From NCBI GenBank assembly GCA_017303505.1, contig JAFLCP010000031.1, forward strand, positions 1 through 60,011: a DNA stretch of 60,011 bases, given 5' to 3'. How positions within the stretch are numbered: the first letter of the stretch is position 1; each line of letters begins with the position of its first letter. Below are positions 7,691 through 15,835 of the stretch, one piece after another. A program made the translations under genes and the position numbers. Under the pieces are notes generated by a model. That model worked only from the letters and a program-made list of their open reading frames with translations. It made no database searches and was not told the DNA's origin. Source of the DNA: Planctomycetota bacterium (lineage in GTDB: Bacteria > Planctomycetota > Planctomycetia > Pirellulales > Pirellulaceae).

Positions 7691-10222
7691 ATGCATCGAT
7701 GGATTTCGGCCCTAATTTTGATGGCAGTGTTTTTCTGTCAGTTATTCAACGCGCCTTGTTTTGGGCAAGTTGTTGAAGTTCCGGCTGCTGTGGCCAAGTT
7801 CTTCGAGAACCATTGTTTAAAATGCCATTCGAAGGGGGCCAAAGATAGCGAATTCCGCATCGATGAAACGCTGTCGCCCACCTTTGAAGATCCCGCACTT
7901 CGCGAACGCTGGAGCGAAATTGTCAATGCTCTGAATAGTCACGAAATGCCACCGGAAACGGAAACCCAACCAGCGGTTGCGGATGTTGCCAAGGTGGTGG
8001 ATTGGATTACGGATGGAATCGTGGCGGCTGAACTCAAGCTGCGTGAAAACCAAGTTGTGATGAGACGGCTAAATCGGGTTGAGTATCGCAACAGTATCAA
8101 GGAACTCACCGGAATAGAGCTGGATATCAGTCACTTTCCTCAGGATCCTCCGGCTGGAGGTTTCGACAATATTGGATCTGCATTGACCTTCTCTCCGATG
8201 CAAATGGAGTTGTATCTCGAAGCCGCTCAGCAGGTGATGGCCAAAGGACTCGTCGAAGGTGAGCAGCCCCCACGTATTCTCTGGCGATTCGAAATCGATT
8301 CTGGCGATTCGGATTCCAATCGCGTTGTTGTTGATGGGCAGCGTCCTATCGTCAACGGTGGCAATAATCCAGTGCAAAATGGTTTTAAATTGGTTCATCA
8401 TGATTCGTGGGATAAGAAGCTCAATGTTCGCGATTTCGCGATGAAGAATGCAGGAGTTTACATCGTTCGCGTGCGAGCTGCGGGAAAAGTGCCCGATCGC
8501 AAGCAGGTGGTCGAGACAGCGAAGGCTATTTTGCAAAAACGATTTGACGAGCAAATGGTCAACAATCCGAAGGGAGAGAAATGGCATCGAGAGCAAATGG
8601 AACGAGATCTGGCTCATTTTCAAAATGACCGTATGTATGACTACGGACCCGTTCGAGCCAAGTTGGTCCTCGATCTTGGAGGGCAACCGCGAACCGTTAC
8701 CGAATTCGACGTTACGGGAACTGCGGCTGAGCCGAAGATTTATGAGATACCTGTTGAGTTTACGACGCAACGTGCGGGCATAACGGTTGAGTATGCGTAT
8801 TCCATTCCAAAGGTATTGGAGAACTTTTGGTTTCAAGGGGCGGATTCTTTTGCACGTCCTGAACTGTTGGTGGATTGGATGGAGATCGAAGGCCCCATTC
8901 ATCCAACGTGGCCGCCTAAGTCGCACCGGCTTTTGGTTCCAGAAGAGATCGCAAGCGAAAACGAAAGTGAGTGGAGCGAAAATGTTATTGGACGTTTTGT
9001 GCGCAGGGCATTTCGGCGACCTGTCACGCGCGACGAAGCTCGGCCCTATATCGATATTTATGGCAATGCCCGGAAACAAGGTCTGTCGCGAATCGAAGCG
9101 TTGCGAGCGGCATTAGGAGCCGTTTTGGTATCTCCCAATTTTCTTTATTTGGTCGAAACGCGTTCCAGCGAAAATGAGGCAAAGCTAAATGCACATCAAC
9201 TCGCTTCCAGGCTATCGTTTTTTCTGTGGTCGTCACCTCCCGATGTCGAGTTGATGAAAGATGCAGATCAGAAAAATCTGTTCGATCGGGAAACGATGAA
9301 AAAACAAGTCGAGCGGATGTTAAAGGATTCGAGAAGTGAAGAATTGGTTCGAAACTTCACCGATCAATGGCTTGGATTGAGGGAAGTGGGGGCCAATCCT
9401 CCTGCCGCTGATCTTTATCCACAATATGATCGGCATTTGGAAATGTCGATGATCGAAGAGGGGCGTGCACTATTTAGAACGATATTGCACGAGGAGAAGA
9501 ATATTCTTGACTTCATAGATCCTGACTATGTTGTGATCAACGAGCGATTGGCTCGCTACTACGGCTTAAAAGATGTTCGAGGGGATCAATTCCAGATCGT
9601 CCCGTTGGAATCTGGGCATCCGCGTGGTGGCATACTGACCCAGACAGCCATGTTGTGCATCACGTCCAATGGGACGCGAACTTCTCCAGTAAAGCGTGGT
9701 ACATGGATTTTGAAAAACGTGCTCGGAACAGATCCTGGCTTGCCCGTTGCCAATGCAGGTGACATTGCTCCTAAAGTGCCAGGCATTGATAAGGCGACGG
9801 TGCGCAAACGATTAGAGATTCATCGAGAGTTACCTCAGTGTGCGAGATGTCATGACAAAATAGATCCCTTAGGGCTCGCCCTAGAAAACTTCAATGCATC
9901 CGGGGAATACCGAGAGCAGGAGGGCTTTGGGTACAAGGGGCGTATCGAGCGGGATGATCCGAAGATTGATGCATCAGCACAATTGCCGGATGGAACAAAA
10001 ATTGATGGAGCCGCCGACCTAAAGGATGCCGTTCGCAAGCAAGAGGATTTGTTCATGAAGTGCTTAGCCCAAAAACTTTTGACGTACGCCCTGGGGCGTG
10101 AAACGACACTGGCAGATCAGCCAACGATTGATGAAATCGTCGACAAGACAAAGAAGTCGGGATATCGACTTAAGTCGATGCTCCAGGCCGTTGTGGAATC
10201 GGATGCTTTTCTGTCTTATTAG
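7691..10222 (+). CDS. DUF1592-type planctomycete cytochrome (DUF1587/1592/1595/1588/1585)
   Basis: This 843-residue secreted protein has a signal peptide (about 1-26) and a haem-binding NHCLKCHSKG near residue 42 (CxxCH). A DUF1587-like segment follows (MRRLNRVEYRNSI). Then come a middle beta-rich region, a DUF1595/1592 region (FVRRAFRRPVTRDEARPY, LVSPNFLYLVE) and a DUF1588/1585 C-terminus with a second CxxCH (CARCHDKIDPLG). This domain order defines a family nearly confined to planctomycetes and relatives and encoded beside DUF1552 genes, as here. It is presumably a periplasmic c-type haem protein. Electron transfer or polymer degradation has been proposed for the family, but substrate and partner are unknown. 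Confidence 0.93.
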   Translation: MHRWISALILMAVFFCQLFNAPCFGQVVEVPAAVAKFFENHCLKCHSKGAKDSEFRIDETLSPTFEDPALRERWSEIVNALNSHEMPPETETQPAVADVAKVVDWITDGIVAAELKLRENQVVMRRLNRVEYRNSIKELTGIELDISHFPQDPPAGGFDNIGSALTFSPMQMELYLEAAQQVMAKGLVEGEQPPRILWRFEIDSGDSDSNRVVVDGQRPIVNGGNNPVQNGFKLVHHDSWDKKLNVRDFAMKNAGVYIVRVRAAGKVPDRKQVVETAKAILQKRFDEQMVNNPKGEKWHREQMERDLAHFQNDRMYDYGPVRAKLVLDLGGQPRTVTEFDVTGTAAEPKIYEIPVEFTTQRAGITVEYAYSIPKVLENFWFQGADSFARPELLVDWMEIEGPIHPTWPPKSHRLLVPEEIASENESEWSENVIGRFVRRAFRRPVTRDEARPYIDIYGNARKQGLSRIEALRAALGAVLVSPNFLYLVETRSSENEAKLNAHQLASRLSFFLWSSPPDVELMKDADQKNLFDRETMKKQVERMLKDSRSEELVRNFTDQWLGLREVGANPPAADLYPQYDRHLEMSMIEEGRALFRTILHEEKNILDFIDPDYVVINERLARYYGLKDVRGDQFQIVPLESGHPRGGILTQTAMLCITSNGTRTSPVKRGTWILKNVLGTDPGLPVANAGDIAPKVPGIDKATVRKRLEIHRELPQCARCHDKIDPLGLALENFNASGEYREQEGFGYKGRIERDDPKIDASAQLPDGTKIDGAADLKDAVRKQEDLFMKCLAQKLLTYALGRETTLADQPTIDEIVDKTKKSGYRLKSMLQAVVESDAFLSY

Positions 10223-10266
10223 AACGTCGGTTTATTTGGAAAGTGTAGAAGGGGAGTGGATAAAAG

Positions 10267-11616
10267 ATGAGCAAGCCGACTTCGATGCGAATCTCTCGTC
10301 GTCACATTTTGCGTGGTGCAGGAGTGGCTTTGGCATTGCCCTGGCTCAGCGCGATGGAAAGGCCATTATCGAGCGCTGATTCCAAGTTCAAACCTTGGCC
10401 TAAGTCGAATGGCCCTCAGCCTCGCATTATTTTTTGCTATGTCCCGAACGGAGTAAACATCCTGCAGTGGATGCCAACCGATGCTGGCAACGGATATACA
10501 TTATCCCCCACCTTGAAAGCGCTCGAAGAGATTAAAAATGATTTCTCGGTGGTGACTGGATTGGGGCACCCGCGTTGTACGGGTGGCCACAGCGGTGCGG
10601 ATACTTGGTTAACAGGCGCCGACCTTAAAGCAGTGCCTGGAAAAGATTACGCCAACACGATGTCGATCGATCAATGGATCGCTGAAGTTCATGGCGTTGA
10701 AACACGTTATTCGTCGATGCAGTGGTCCGACATCTCTGGCACCGGTTCGGCTGGTCATTCACACACGCTCTCGTTTGATCGAAGCGGAACGCCGTTACCC
10801 GCTGAAGATTCACCTCGACGGATTTTCGAACGTTTGTTCGTACCGGAATCGAGCAAAGATCGTGAAGAGACCTTGCGTCGATATGCGGAAAAGAAATCGA
10901 TTCTGGATAATGTCTTGGCGGAATCGAAACGCCTAGCAAATCGTATCGGCAAAGAAGATCAACGCAAATTGGAAGAATATCTAGGCAGCGTTCGCAGTAC
11001 CGAACAGCGTATTGAACGTCTTGAACAATGGATTGATCGGCCGAAGCCTGAAGTGGATGGTTCCTTATTGCAACTTGCAATGCAGCCGCACAATGCGCAC
11101 GATCGACCGATGTGGATTGATGTGATGTTGGAGTTGGCTTACTTGTCCTTTGCAACCGATTCTACACGTGTGATCGCCTACGAATGGTCGCGAGAAGCGG
11201 GTGGTTATGGTGGTGGGGGCGAAAACCACCACGAGTTGTCGCATCATGGTGGAGACGCGGGTATGTTAGAAAAACTGGCCGCGATCGATCGATTTCATCT
11301 GGGGCGATTGAAGCGTTTTATTCAATTCCTGAAATCGACTTCAGATGGCGAGCAAACGATGTTGGATCGAACCATCGTTGTATTCGGATCCGGGATGAAT
11401 AGCGGTGAAGGTGGCGACCATTCACCCAAAAACTTGCCTTTGTTGATTGCTGGTGGACAAGGGCTTGGGCTGAAGCATGGAAAGCACCTCAAATTTCAAG
11501 TCGATCAGAACCCACCACTTGCCAATCTGTGGATGGAGTTGGCGCAACGTATGGGAGTCGAAAAAGAAGGCTTTAGCGATGCGACTAGTACGATGCCGGA
11601 GGTTCGGGAGGTGTAA
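10267..11616 (+). CDS. DUF1552 domain protein
   Basis: This 449-residue protein begins with SRRHILRGAGVALALPWLSA, a twin-arginine-like signal. It continues with GPQPRIIFCYVPNGVN and DFSVVTGLGHP, and near the end FGSGMNSGEGGDHSPKNLPL, all typical of DUF1552. This family is related in fold to sulfatase/phosphatase-like DUF1501 proteins and is almost always found directly after a DUF1592 cytochrome, as here (44-base gap, GGGGAG upstream of the ATG). It is probably exported by Tat and acts with the cytochrome. Its enzymatic activity is unproven. The last 32 bases overlap the convergent ankyrin gene. Confidence 0.92.
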   Translation: MSKPTSMRISRRHILRGAGVALALPWLSAMERPLSSADSKFKPWPKSNGPQPRIIFCYVPNGVNILQWMPTDAGNGYTLSPTLKALEEIKNDFSVVTGLGHPRCTGGHSGADTWLTGADLKAVPGKDYANTMSIDQWIAEVHGVETRYSSMQWSDISGTGSAGHSHTLSFDRSGTPLPAEDSPRRIFERLFVPESSKDREETLRRYAEKKSILDNVLAESKRLANRIGKEDQRKLEEYLGSVRSTEQRIERLEQWIDRPKPEVDGSLLQLAMQPHNAHDRPMWIDVMLELAYLSFATDSTRVIAYEWSREAGGYGGGGENHHELSHHGGDAGMLEKLAAIDRFHLGRLKRFIQFLKSTSDGEQTMLDRTIVVFGSGMNSGEGGDHSPKNLPLLIAGGQGLGLKHGKHLKFQVDQNPPLANLWMELAQRMGVEKEGFSDATSTMPEVREV

Positions 11617-12307
11617 GCCGTTCACGAATGGGATCAGGGTCCATATATTCATCTTGAGGAGTCCGACCATTCACGTTCTTTAGCGTGAGATCAACCTGAT
11701 CGATGAGGAATGTGATCAGACCATTAGCACGCGCTCGGCATAGCATATGCAAAATCGTATCACCATCTTTGTGCGATTGAACATTCGGATCGGCGCCTAG
11801 ATCGATTAACAGTCGAATCAAGGCTCCGTTCAAATGTTGACCCGCAATCAATATCGGGACGGAGCGATTTCGAAAAACATGATTGACCCGAAAATCAAAG
11901 AATTCGATGAACATCCGTACGAGCGATAGATTACCGCTGTGCAAAGCAAGTTCAAAATGTTCATCATCGACCTCACACGTTTGAATGTTGGCAAACGTAA
12001 TCCAACCTCGCTTCCAACTACAGAGCGCACGGAGTGTGTTACGCGGTAAGTTTGGGATGCCGGGAAAGTTCAGTTGCGTTCGAAAACCGTCCGCTAATTC
12101 TAAGGCTACCGTAGGGCTGAGATCTTTAATGTTGGGGAAAGTAACGGACTGGGGTTTGGTTAGCTGTCGCAGCCAGCGAATGGACTCGACGTCGAGGTCT
12201 GTGATGTTCTCTAGGATCAATTCATGACAGTCGATGGCCTTTAGATCATGGATAGTTTGATCCGTGATTTTGTGGCAGTCATGTTTTTCTATGGCAGATG
12301 AAGGCAT
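11585..12307 (-). CDS. Ankyrin-repeat protein
   Basis: This 240-residue cytoplasmic-looking protein lacks a signal peptide. The first half has leucine-rich strand-like segments (LILENITDLDVESIRWL, VTFPNIKDLSP). The second half (about residues 110-225) has ankyrin-type helices, with ALIRLLIDLGADPNVQ and GDTILHMLCRARANG close to the repeat consensus. A protein-binding role is inferred and no enzyme motif is seen. It starts 15 bases downstream of the proB stop and is probably cotranscribed with it, although no strong ribosome site is visible. Its 3' end overlaps the end of the DUF1552 gene by 32 bases on the opposite strand. Confidence 0.75.
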   Translation of the reverse strand: MPSSAIEKHDCHKITDQTIHDLKAIDCHELILENITDLDVESIRWLRQLTKPQSVTFPNIKDLSPTVALELADGFRTQLNFPGIPNLPRNTLRALCSWKRGWITFANIQTCEVDDEHFELALHSGNLSLVRMFIEFFDFRVNHVFRNRSVPILIAGQHLNGALIRLLIDLGADPNVQSHKDGDTILHMLCRARANGLITFLIDQVDLTLKNVNGRTPQDEYMDPDPIRERLTPPEPPASY

Positions 12308-12322
12308 ATCAGAATAAATGTC

Positions 12323-13507
12323 TTAGGTGGGACGGTTGCCGACCAGGGCCATGTTGTCGTAATGGATCACTTCTTCATAGGGGCAATGGCCAAGGATTTC
12401 GGCGATTCGAGGCGACTTACAGCCACGGATTTGACGAACTTCCGCTGCTGAATAATTGGTTAAGCCACGCGCGAGTTCCTCACCAGTTCGATTGATGATC
12501 GCTACGACATCACCTTTGTCGAAAGTGCCATGAACGTCTTGAATGCCGATAGGAAGTAAGCTCTTGCCGCCTGATTGAAGTGCCTTGGTTGCTCCATCGT
12601 CGATGACAATACGACCACTACATTGAGCTGAGAAACCAATCCAGCGTTTTCGCGGTGCCATCCCTTTTCCTTGAGGTAGGAAAAGGGTCCCCTGCTCTTC
12701 TCCGCGCAACAATGCATTGATGATATTCGGAATCTTTCCGCCAGCGATGATCACAGGTTGCCCGCTGGAGGTTACAAATTGGGCTGCTCGCAGTTTACTG
12801 GCCATTCCACCTTTACTGAGTCCTGTTTTACGATCGCGCACTAATTGGAACGTGGAGTCGTCGACAACTGGAATTGTGTGCAAGATCTGAGCGCCACTAT
12901 CAGCCGGATCGCGGTCATAGACCCCCTTCACATCGCTCAGGATGACCAACATCGCTCTTGGGAAAAGACCCGCCACCATAGCTGCGAGTCGATCGTTATC
13001 GCCGAACGTCGTCATCAATTCGTCCACTGCGACTGTATCGTTTTCATTGATGATCGGTAGAGCGTTAAACTCGAGGAGCGATAACAGCGTGTTGCGCACA
13101 TTGAGATAACGTGTTCGATCGTCCAAATCTTCGGCGGTGAGCAATACCTGCGCGGCGGGAAATTCGGAGCGAGAGAGAGTTTCTTCGTAAACCTGAATCA
13201 AATGAGCTTGGCCGATGGCGGCGACGGCTTGAAGCTGAGCCAAATCGGTTGGCCGACTGGTAAGACCGAGACGGCCCATTCCAGAAGCGACAGCGCCGGA
13301 ACTGACTAAAATGACGCGAAAGCCGGCTCGACGAATATCAATTAGTTGGCTGGCAAGTTGTTCGATTTGCTGGCGATCCAGACGACCATCGGGGCCCGTG
13401 AGGACGCGCGAACCAACTTTGACGACCCAAGTATCGGCAAATCGGAGAGCTTGTTGGCGGTAATCGACTTGAGACGAAGATGAAGTGGTGGTTTGCGGGC
13501 TATCCAT
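12323..13507 (-). CDS. proB: Glutamate 5-kinase
   Basis: This 394-residue protein catalyses ATP-dependent phosphorylation of glutamate to gamma-glutamyl phosphate, the first step of proline synthesis. The amino-acid kinase domain shows WVVKVGSRVLT, the VILVSSGAVASGMGRLG loop, INENDTVA, FGDNDRLAAMVA and ILSDVKGVYDRDP. A C-terminal PUA domain (about 290-375) starts at the RIVIDDGA segment. Length and order match the long bacterial ProB with PUA. No proA lies next to it, and the next gene in the same direction encodes an ankyrin-repeat protein 15 bases downstream. A Ser/Thr-rich N-terminal extension of about 15 residues precedes the kinase domain. Confidence 0.97.
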   Translation of the reverse strand: MDSPQTTTSSSSQVDYRQQALRFADTWVVKVGSRVLTGPDGRLDRQQIEQLASQLIDIRRAGFRVILVSSGAVASGMGRLGLTSRPTDLAQLQAVAAIGQAHLIQVYEETLSRSEFPAAQVLLTAEDLDDRTRYLNVRNTLLSLLEFNALPIINENDTVAVDELMTTFGDNDRLAAMVAGLFPRAMLVILSDVKGVYDRDPADSGAQILHTIPVVDDSTFQLVRDRKTGLSKGGMASKLRAAQFVTSSGQPVIIAGGKIPNIINALLRGEEQGTLFLPQGKGMAPRKRWIGFSAQCSGRIVIDDGATKALQSGGKSLLPIGIQDVHGTFDKGDVVAIINRTGEELARGLTNYSAAEVRQIRGCKSPRIAEILGHCPYEEVIHYDNMALVGNRPT

Positions 13508-13886
13508 GTCGAACCTGTGCGTTCCGTCGTTTTGGATTCGGGAAGGGCTGCGAATTATGCGAAAATATTCTGGCCAAGCGGATTAAATCGGCGGTTCTGA
13601 CCTGAAATATCTCTCCTAAGTATAGCTCTCTTCAATTCCGTTGTAAGGAACCGTTTGCGAGTTGGCGCCGTGCGGGTAAACTATGGAGGCGGCAGAAAAG
13701 GAGGAAGGTGGGGGCATTCGCCATCGACTTCCAGGGCAGAAAAACCCTTTGAATGGGCGTTCATTGGACGCAAGTTTAGAGGGGACAAAAACGCAGGTGC
13801 TGAATGGATACTGCTTTGCCTCCAGGTGAAGCAGACAGAAACCTTGCCTTTGCAACGCGTTTGCGACCAATGGGGGACGGAGCTTT
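13508..13886. other. Divergent intergenic region between proB and purF
   Basis: About 380 bases separate the divergent starts of proB and purF, and promoters for both should lie here. Open frames on both strands within it have no recognisable domain and look like chance. GGAG about 8 bases before 13887 is the ribosome site of purF. I see no obvious hairpin or riboswitch-like conserved element. Confidence 0.5.
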
Positions 13887-15479
13887 ATGAGCGAACTACA
13901 TCATGAGTGTGGAGTCGCCGCTGTGTATCACCTTCCTAATAAAGAGATGAGTCCCCTCTGTCCTGATCCTGGCCCCGAAGAGGTTTCTCGGTTACTCCCC
14001 AGGATGCTGCAAGATATCCAGAATCGTGGGCAACTCGCGGCGGGTATGACATCCTTTTCACCCGACCGTCCGCAACTTCTCGAAACTCTCAAAGATATTG
14101 GTGTAGTTAGCGAGGTATTCCGCCTATCGCATCGCGGCAAGAGCGAAGCGATTATGAAACAACTCGCCGGGATGGCTGCCATCGGCCATGTTCGCTATGC
14201 CACTTGCGGTCAAGACGATCGTAACTACGCTCAACCTTTCGAACGCCAACATATCCACAAACACAAGTGGTTCAGCTTTTGTTTCAACGGGCAGCTTGCA
14301 AATTACGGTGACCTTCGCGCGAAACTCTTGAACGAGGGTGAGCATCATCTGGCGCGAGATACCGACACCGAAATCATTATGCATGAATTCGGGCGAGCGA
14401 TGACAGCTAGTCCCCCAGGCCGTTCCTTGATCGATATTGCGGGCGAAGTCGCCAAGCAATTTGATGGCGCTTACAGTTTGGCGCTGCTCAACGCCAGCGG
14501 TGAATTATTGATCGCTCGCGATCCGCTCGGAATCAAGCCCATGTGCTACGCGTTTGATGGAGCACTCTTTGCTGCAGCCAGCGAAAGCGTGGCGTTATTG
14601 AATCTAGGCTTCGAGCCAACCGACATTCATTCTCTACCACCTGGCCATGCTATTTTGGTCAATAAAAATGGAATGGAAGTACGGTCTTTTATTCAGACTT
14701 CCAAGCCAGCACATTGCTTTTTTGAATGGATCTACTTCGCTAACGTCGCCAGCACGCTCGATGAACGAAGTGTTTATTTATCACGCACTCGCTTAGGCGA
14801 AGAACTAGCTCGCCAAGAAGAGCAATTAGGCATGGTGCCAATTGATAAAGATACGATCGTAGTGCCTGTTCCTGACACCAGCAAAGCGGCTGCGGACAGT
14901 ATGGCTTATCAACTCGGAATTCCGAGCCGTGAAGGCTTGATTCGCAATCGCTACAGTGGTCGTACCTTCATCGAAGGTGGGCGAGCACGAAAGATCAAGG
15001 CGGCCAGCAAGTACACACCGCTGCGTGAAGTATTGGAAGGAAAACGCGTCTTCTTGGTAGAAGATTCCATCGTTCGCTCCACGACCATGAAGGTGTTGTT
15101 GGATCGTATTCGTCGTTTGGGTGGCGCGAAGGAAATTCACGTACGCATCGCGTGTCCGCCGATTATCGCTCCCTGCTTCTATGGGATCGATATGTCAACG
15201 ATCGACGAGTTGTTTGCACCTAAGTTCATGGAAAATGGAGAACTTACCGAAGAAGTGCAAAACGAAATGGCTCGAGCACTCGGTTGCGATTCATTGCGTT
15301 ACTTGCCCGTAAGTTCGATCGCTAAGGCTATCGATCTTCCACGTGATCATCTTTGTCAAGCATGCATCACTTCGCAGTATCCAAGCCCATACGGTCAGAA
15401 ACTGTATCAAATCGCTTTGAGCAATTTCCAAAATGGTGTTACGCCCGAAGGGGAAAGAACCTACGAAGTGGTACGTTAA
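13887..15479 (+). CDS. purF: Amidophosphoribosyltransferase
   Basis: This 530-residue enzyme transfers glutamine amide nitrogen to PRPP, the first committed step of purine synthesis. The N-terminal class II glutamine amidotransferase domain begins ECGVAAVYH. Cys8 is the expected nucleophile after removal of a seven-residue propeptide, and GHVRYAT and [14 protein letters not shown] are conserved. The phosphoribosyltransferase domain contains [14 protein letters not shown], the PRPP loop [12 protein letters not shown] and [16 protein letters not shown]-terminal cysteines ([13 protein letters not shown]) resemble the iron-sulfur ligand region of Bacillus-type PurF. It appears to be a single-gene unit. 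A PurF paralogue in another pathway is possible but less likely given motif conservation. Confidence 0.9.
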   Translation: MSELHHECGVAAVYHLPNKEMSPLCPDPGPEEVSRLLPRMLQDIQNRGQLAAGMTSFSPDRPQLLETLKDIGVVSEVFRLSHRGKSEAIMKQLAGMAAIGHVRYATCGQDDRNYAQPFERQHIHKHKWFSFCFNGQLANYGDLRAKLLNEGEHHLARDTDTEIIMHEFGRAMTASPPGRSLIDIAGEVAKQFDGAYSLALLNASGELLIARDPLGIKPMCYAFDGALFAAASESVALLNLGFEPTDIHSLPPGHAILVNKNGMEVRSFIQTSKPAHCFFEWIYFANVASTLDERSVYLSRTRLGEELARQEEQLGMVPIDKDTIVVPVPDTSKAAADSMAYQLGIPSREGLIRNRYSGRTFIEGGRARKIKAASKYTPLREVLEGKRVFLVEDSIVRSTTMKVLLDRIRRLGGAKEIHVRIACPPIIAPCFYGIDMSTIDELFAPKFMENGELTEEVQNEMARALGCDSLRYLPVSSIAKAIDLPRDHLCQACITSQYPSPYGQKLYQIALSNFQNGVTPEGERTYEVVR

Positions 15480-15583
15480 ATCTTCCGTGTGGGAAAATGG
15501 ACCACGAAAAGCAGGAAAGCCGCAAAATAGAGAAGTGGCTGCATTCTCCATTGCGCAAATTATGATGCGGTGAGTCACCACGC

Positions 15584-15835
15584 CGACGCACCCAGCGCAC
15601 GGTGTGTTTTGCCGTCGATCAAACTAGGCCTGCGATCTTCTCCTTCGATAATAACGGAACCGATTTAGAAGTTATTGGTGAGGACCACGCGACACACGCG
15701 ATAACACGACGATGCATCCAACGCACGGTGCGTTTTGCGGTCGATCAAACTCGGCCTTCGATCTTCTCCTTCGATAATGACGGAGCCGAGTTAGAGGTAA
15801 TTGCGATGGACCGCGTCACACACCCTACGGTGTGG
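15584..15835. repeat. Tandem 126-bp direct repeat
   Basis: Two imperfect copies lie head to tail at 15584-15709 and 15710-15835, sharing CGCACGGTG(T/C)GTTTTGC(C/G)GTCGATC and a long core. The second copy runs into the 3' end of the GH2 gene. The repeat edges contain short palindromes (AACGCAC G GTGCGTT near 15721-15735, and CACACC/GGTGTG near 15820). The period is a multiple of three, and a GTG-started plus frame (15602-15847) reads FAVDQTRP and FSFDN twice. About half of the core differences are silent in that frame, so coding is possible but unproven. It could equally be an intergenic repetitive element. Confidence 0.7.

Noticed and set aside
8069-9079. 336-codon minus-strand frame within the DUF1592 gene
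   Set aside because: Antisense to conserved cytochrome domains, Arg/His/Ile-rich shadow composition, no ribosome site.
13616-13906. Two overlapping 80-codon frames between proB and purF
   Set aside because: No domain or conservation signal, opposite strands both open, and one overlaps the purF start.
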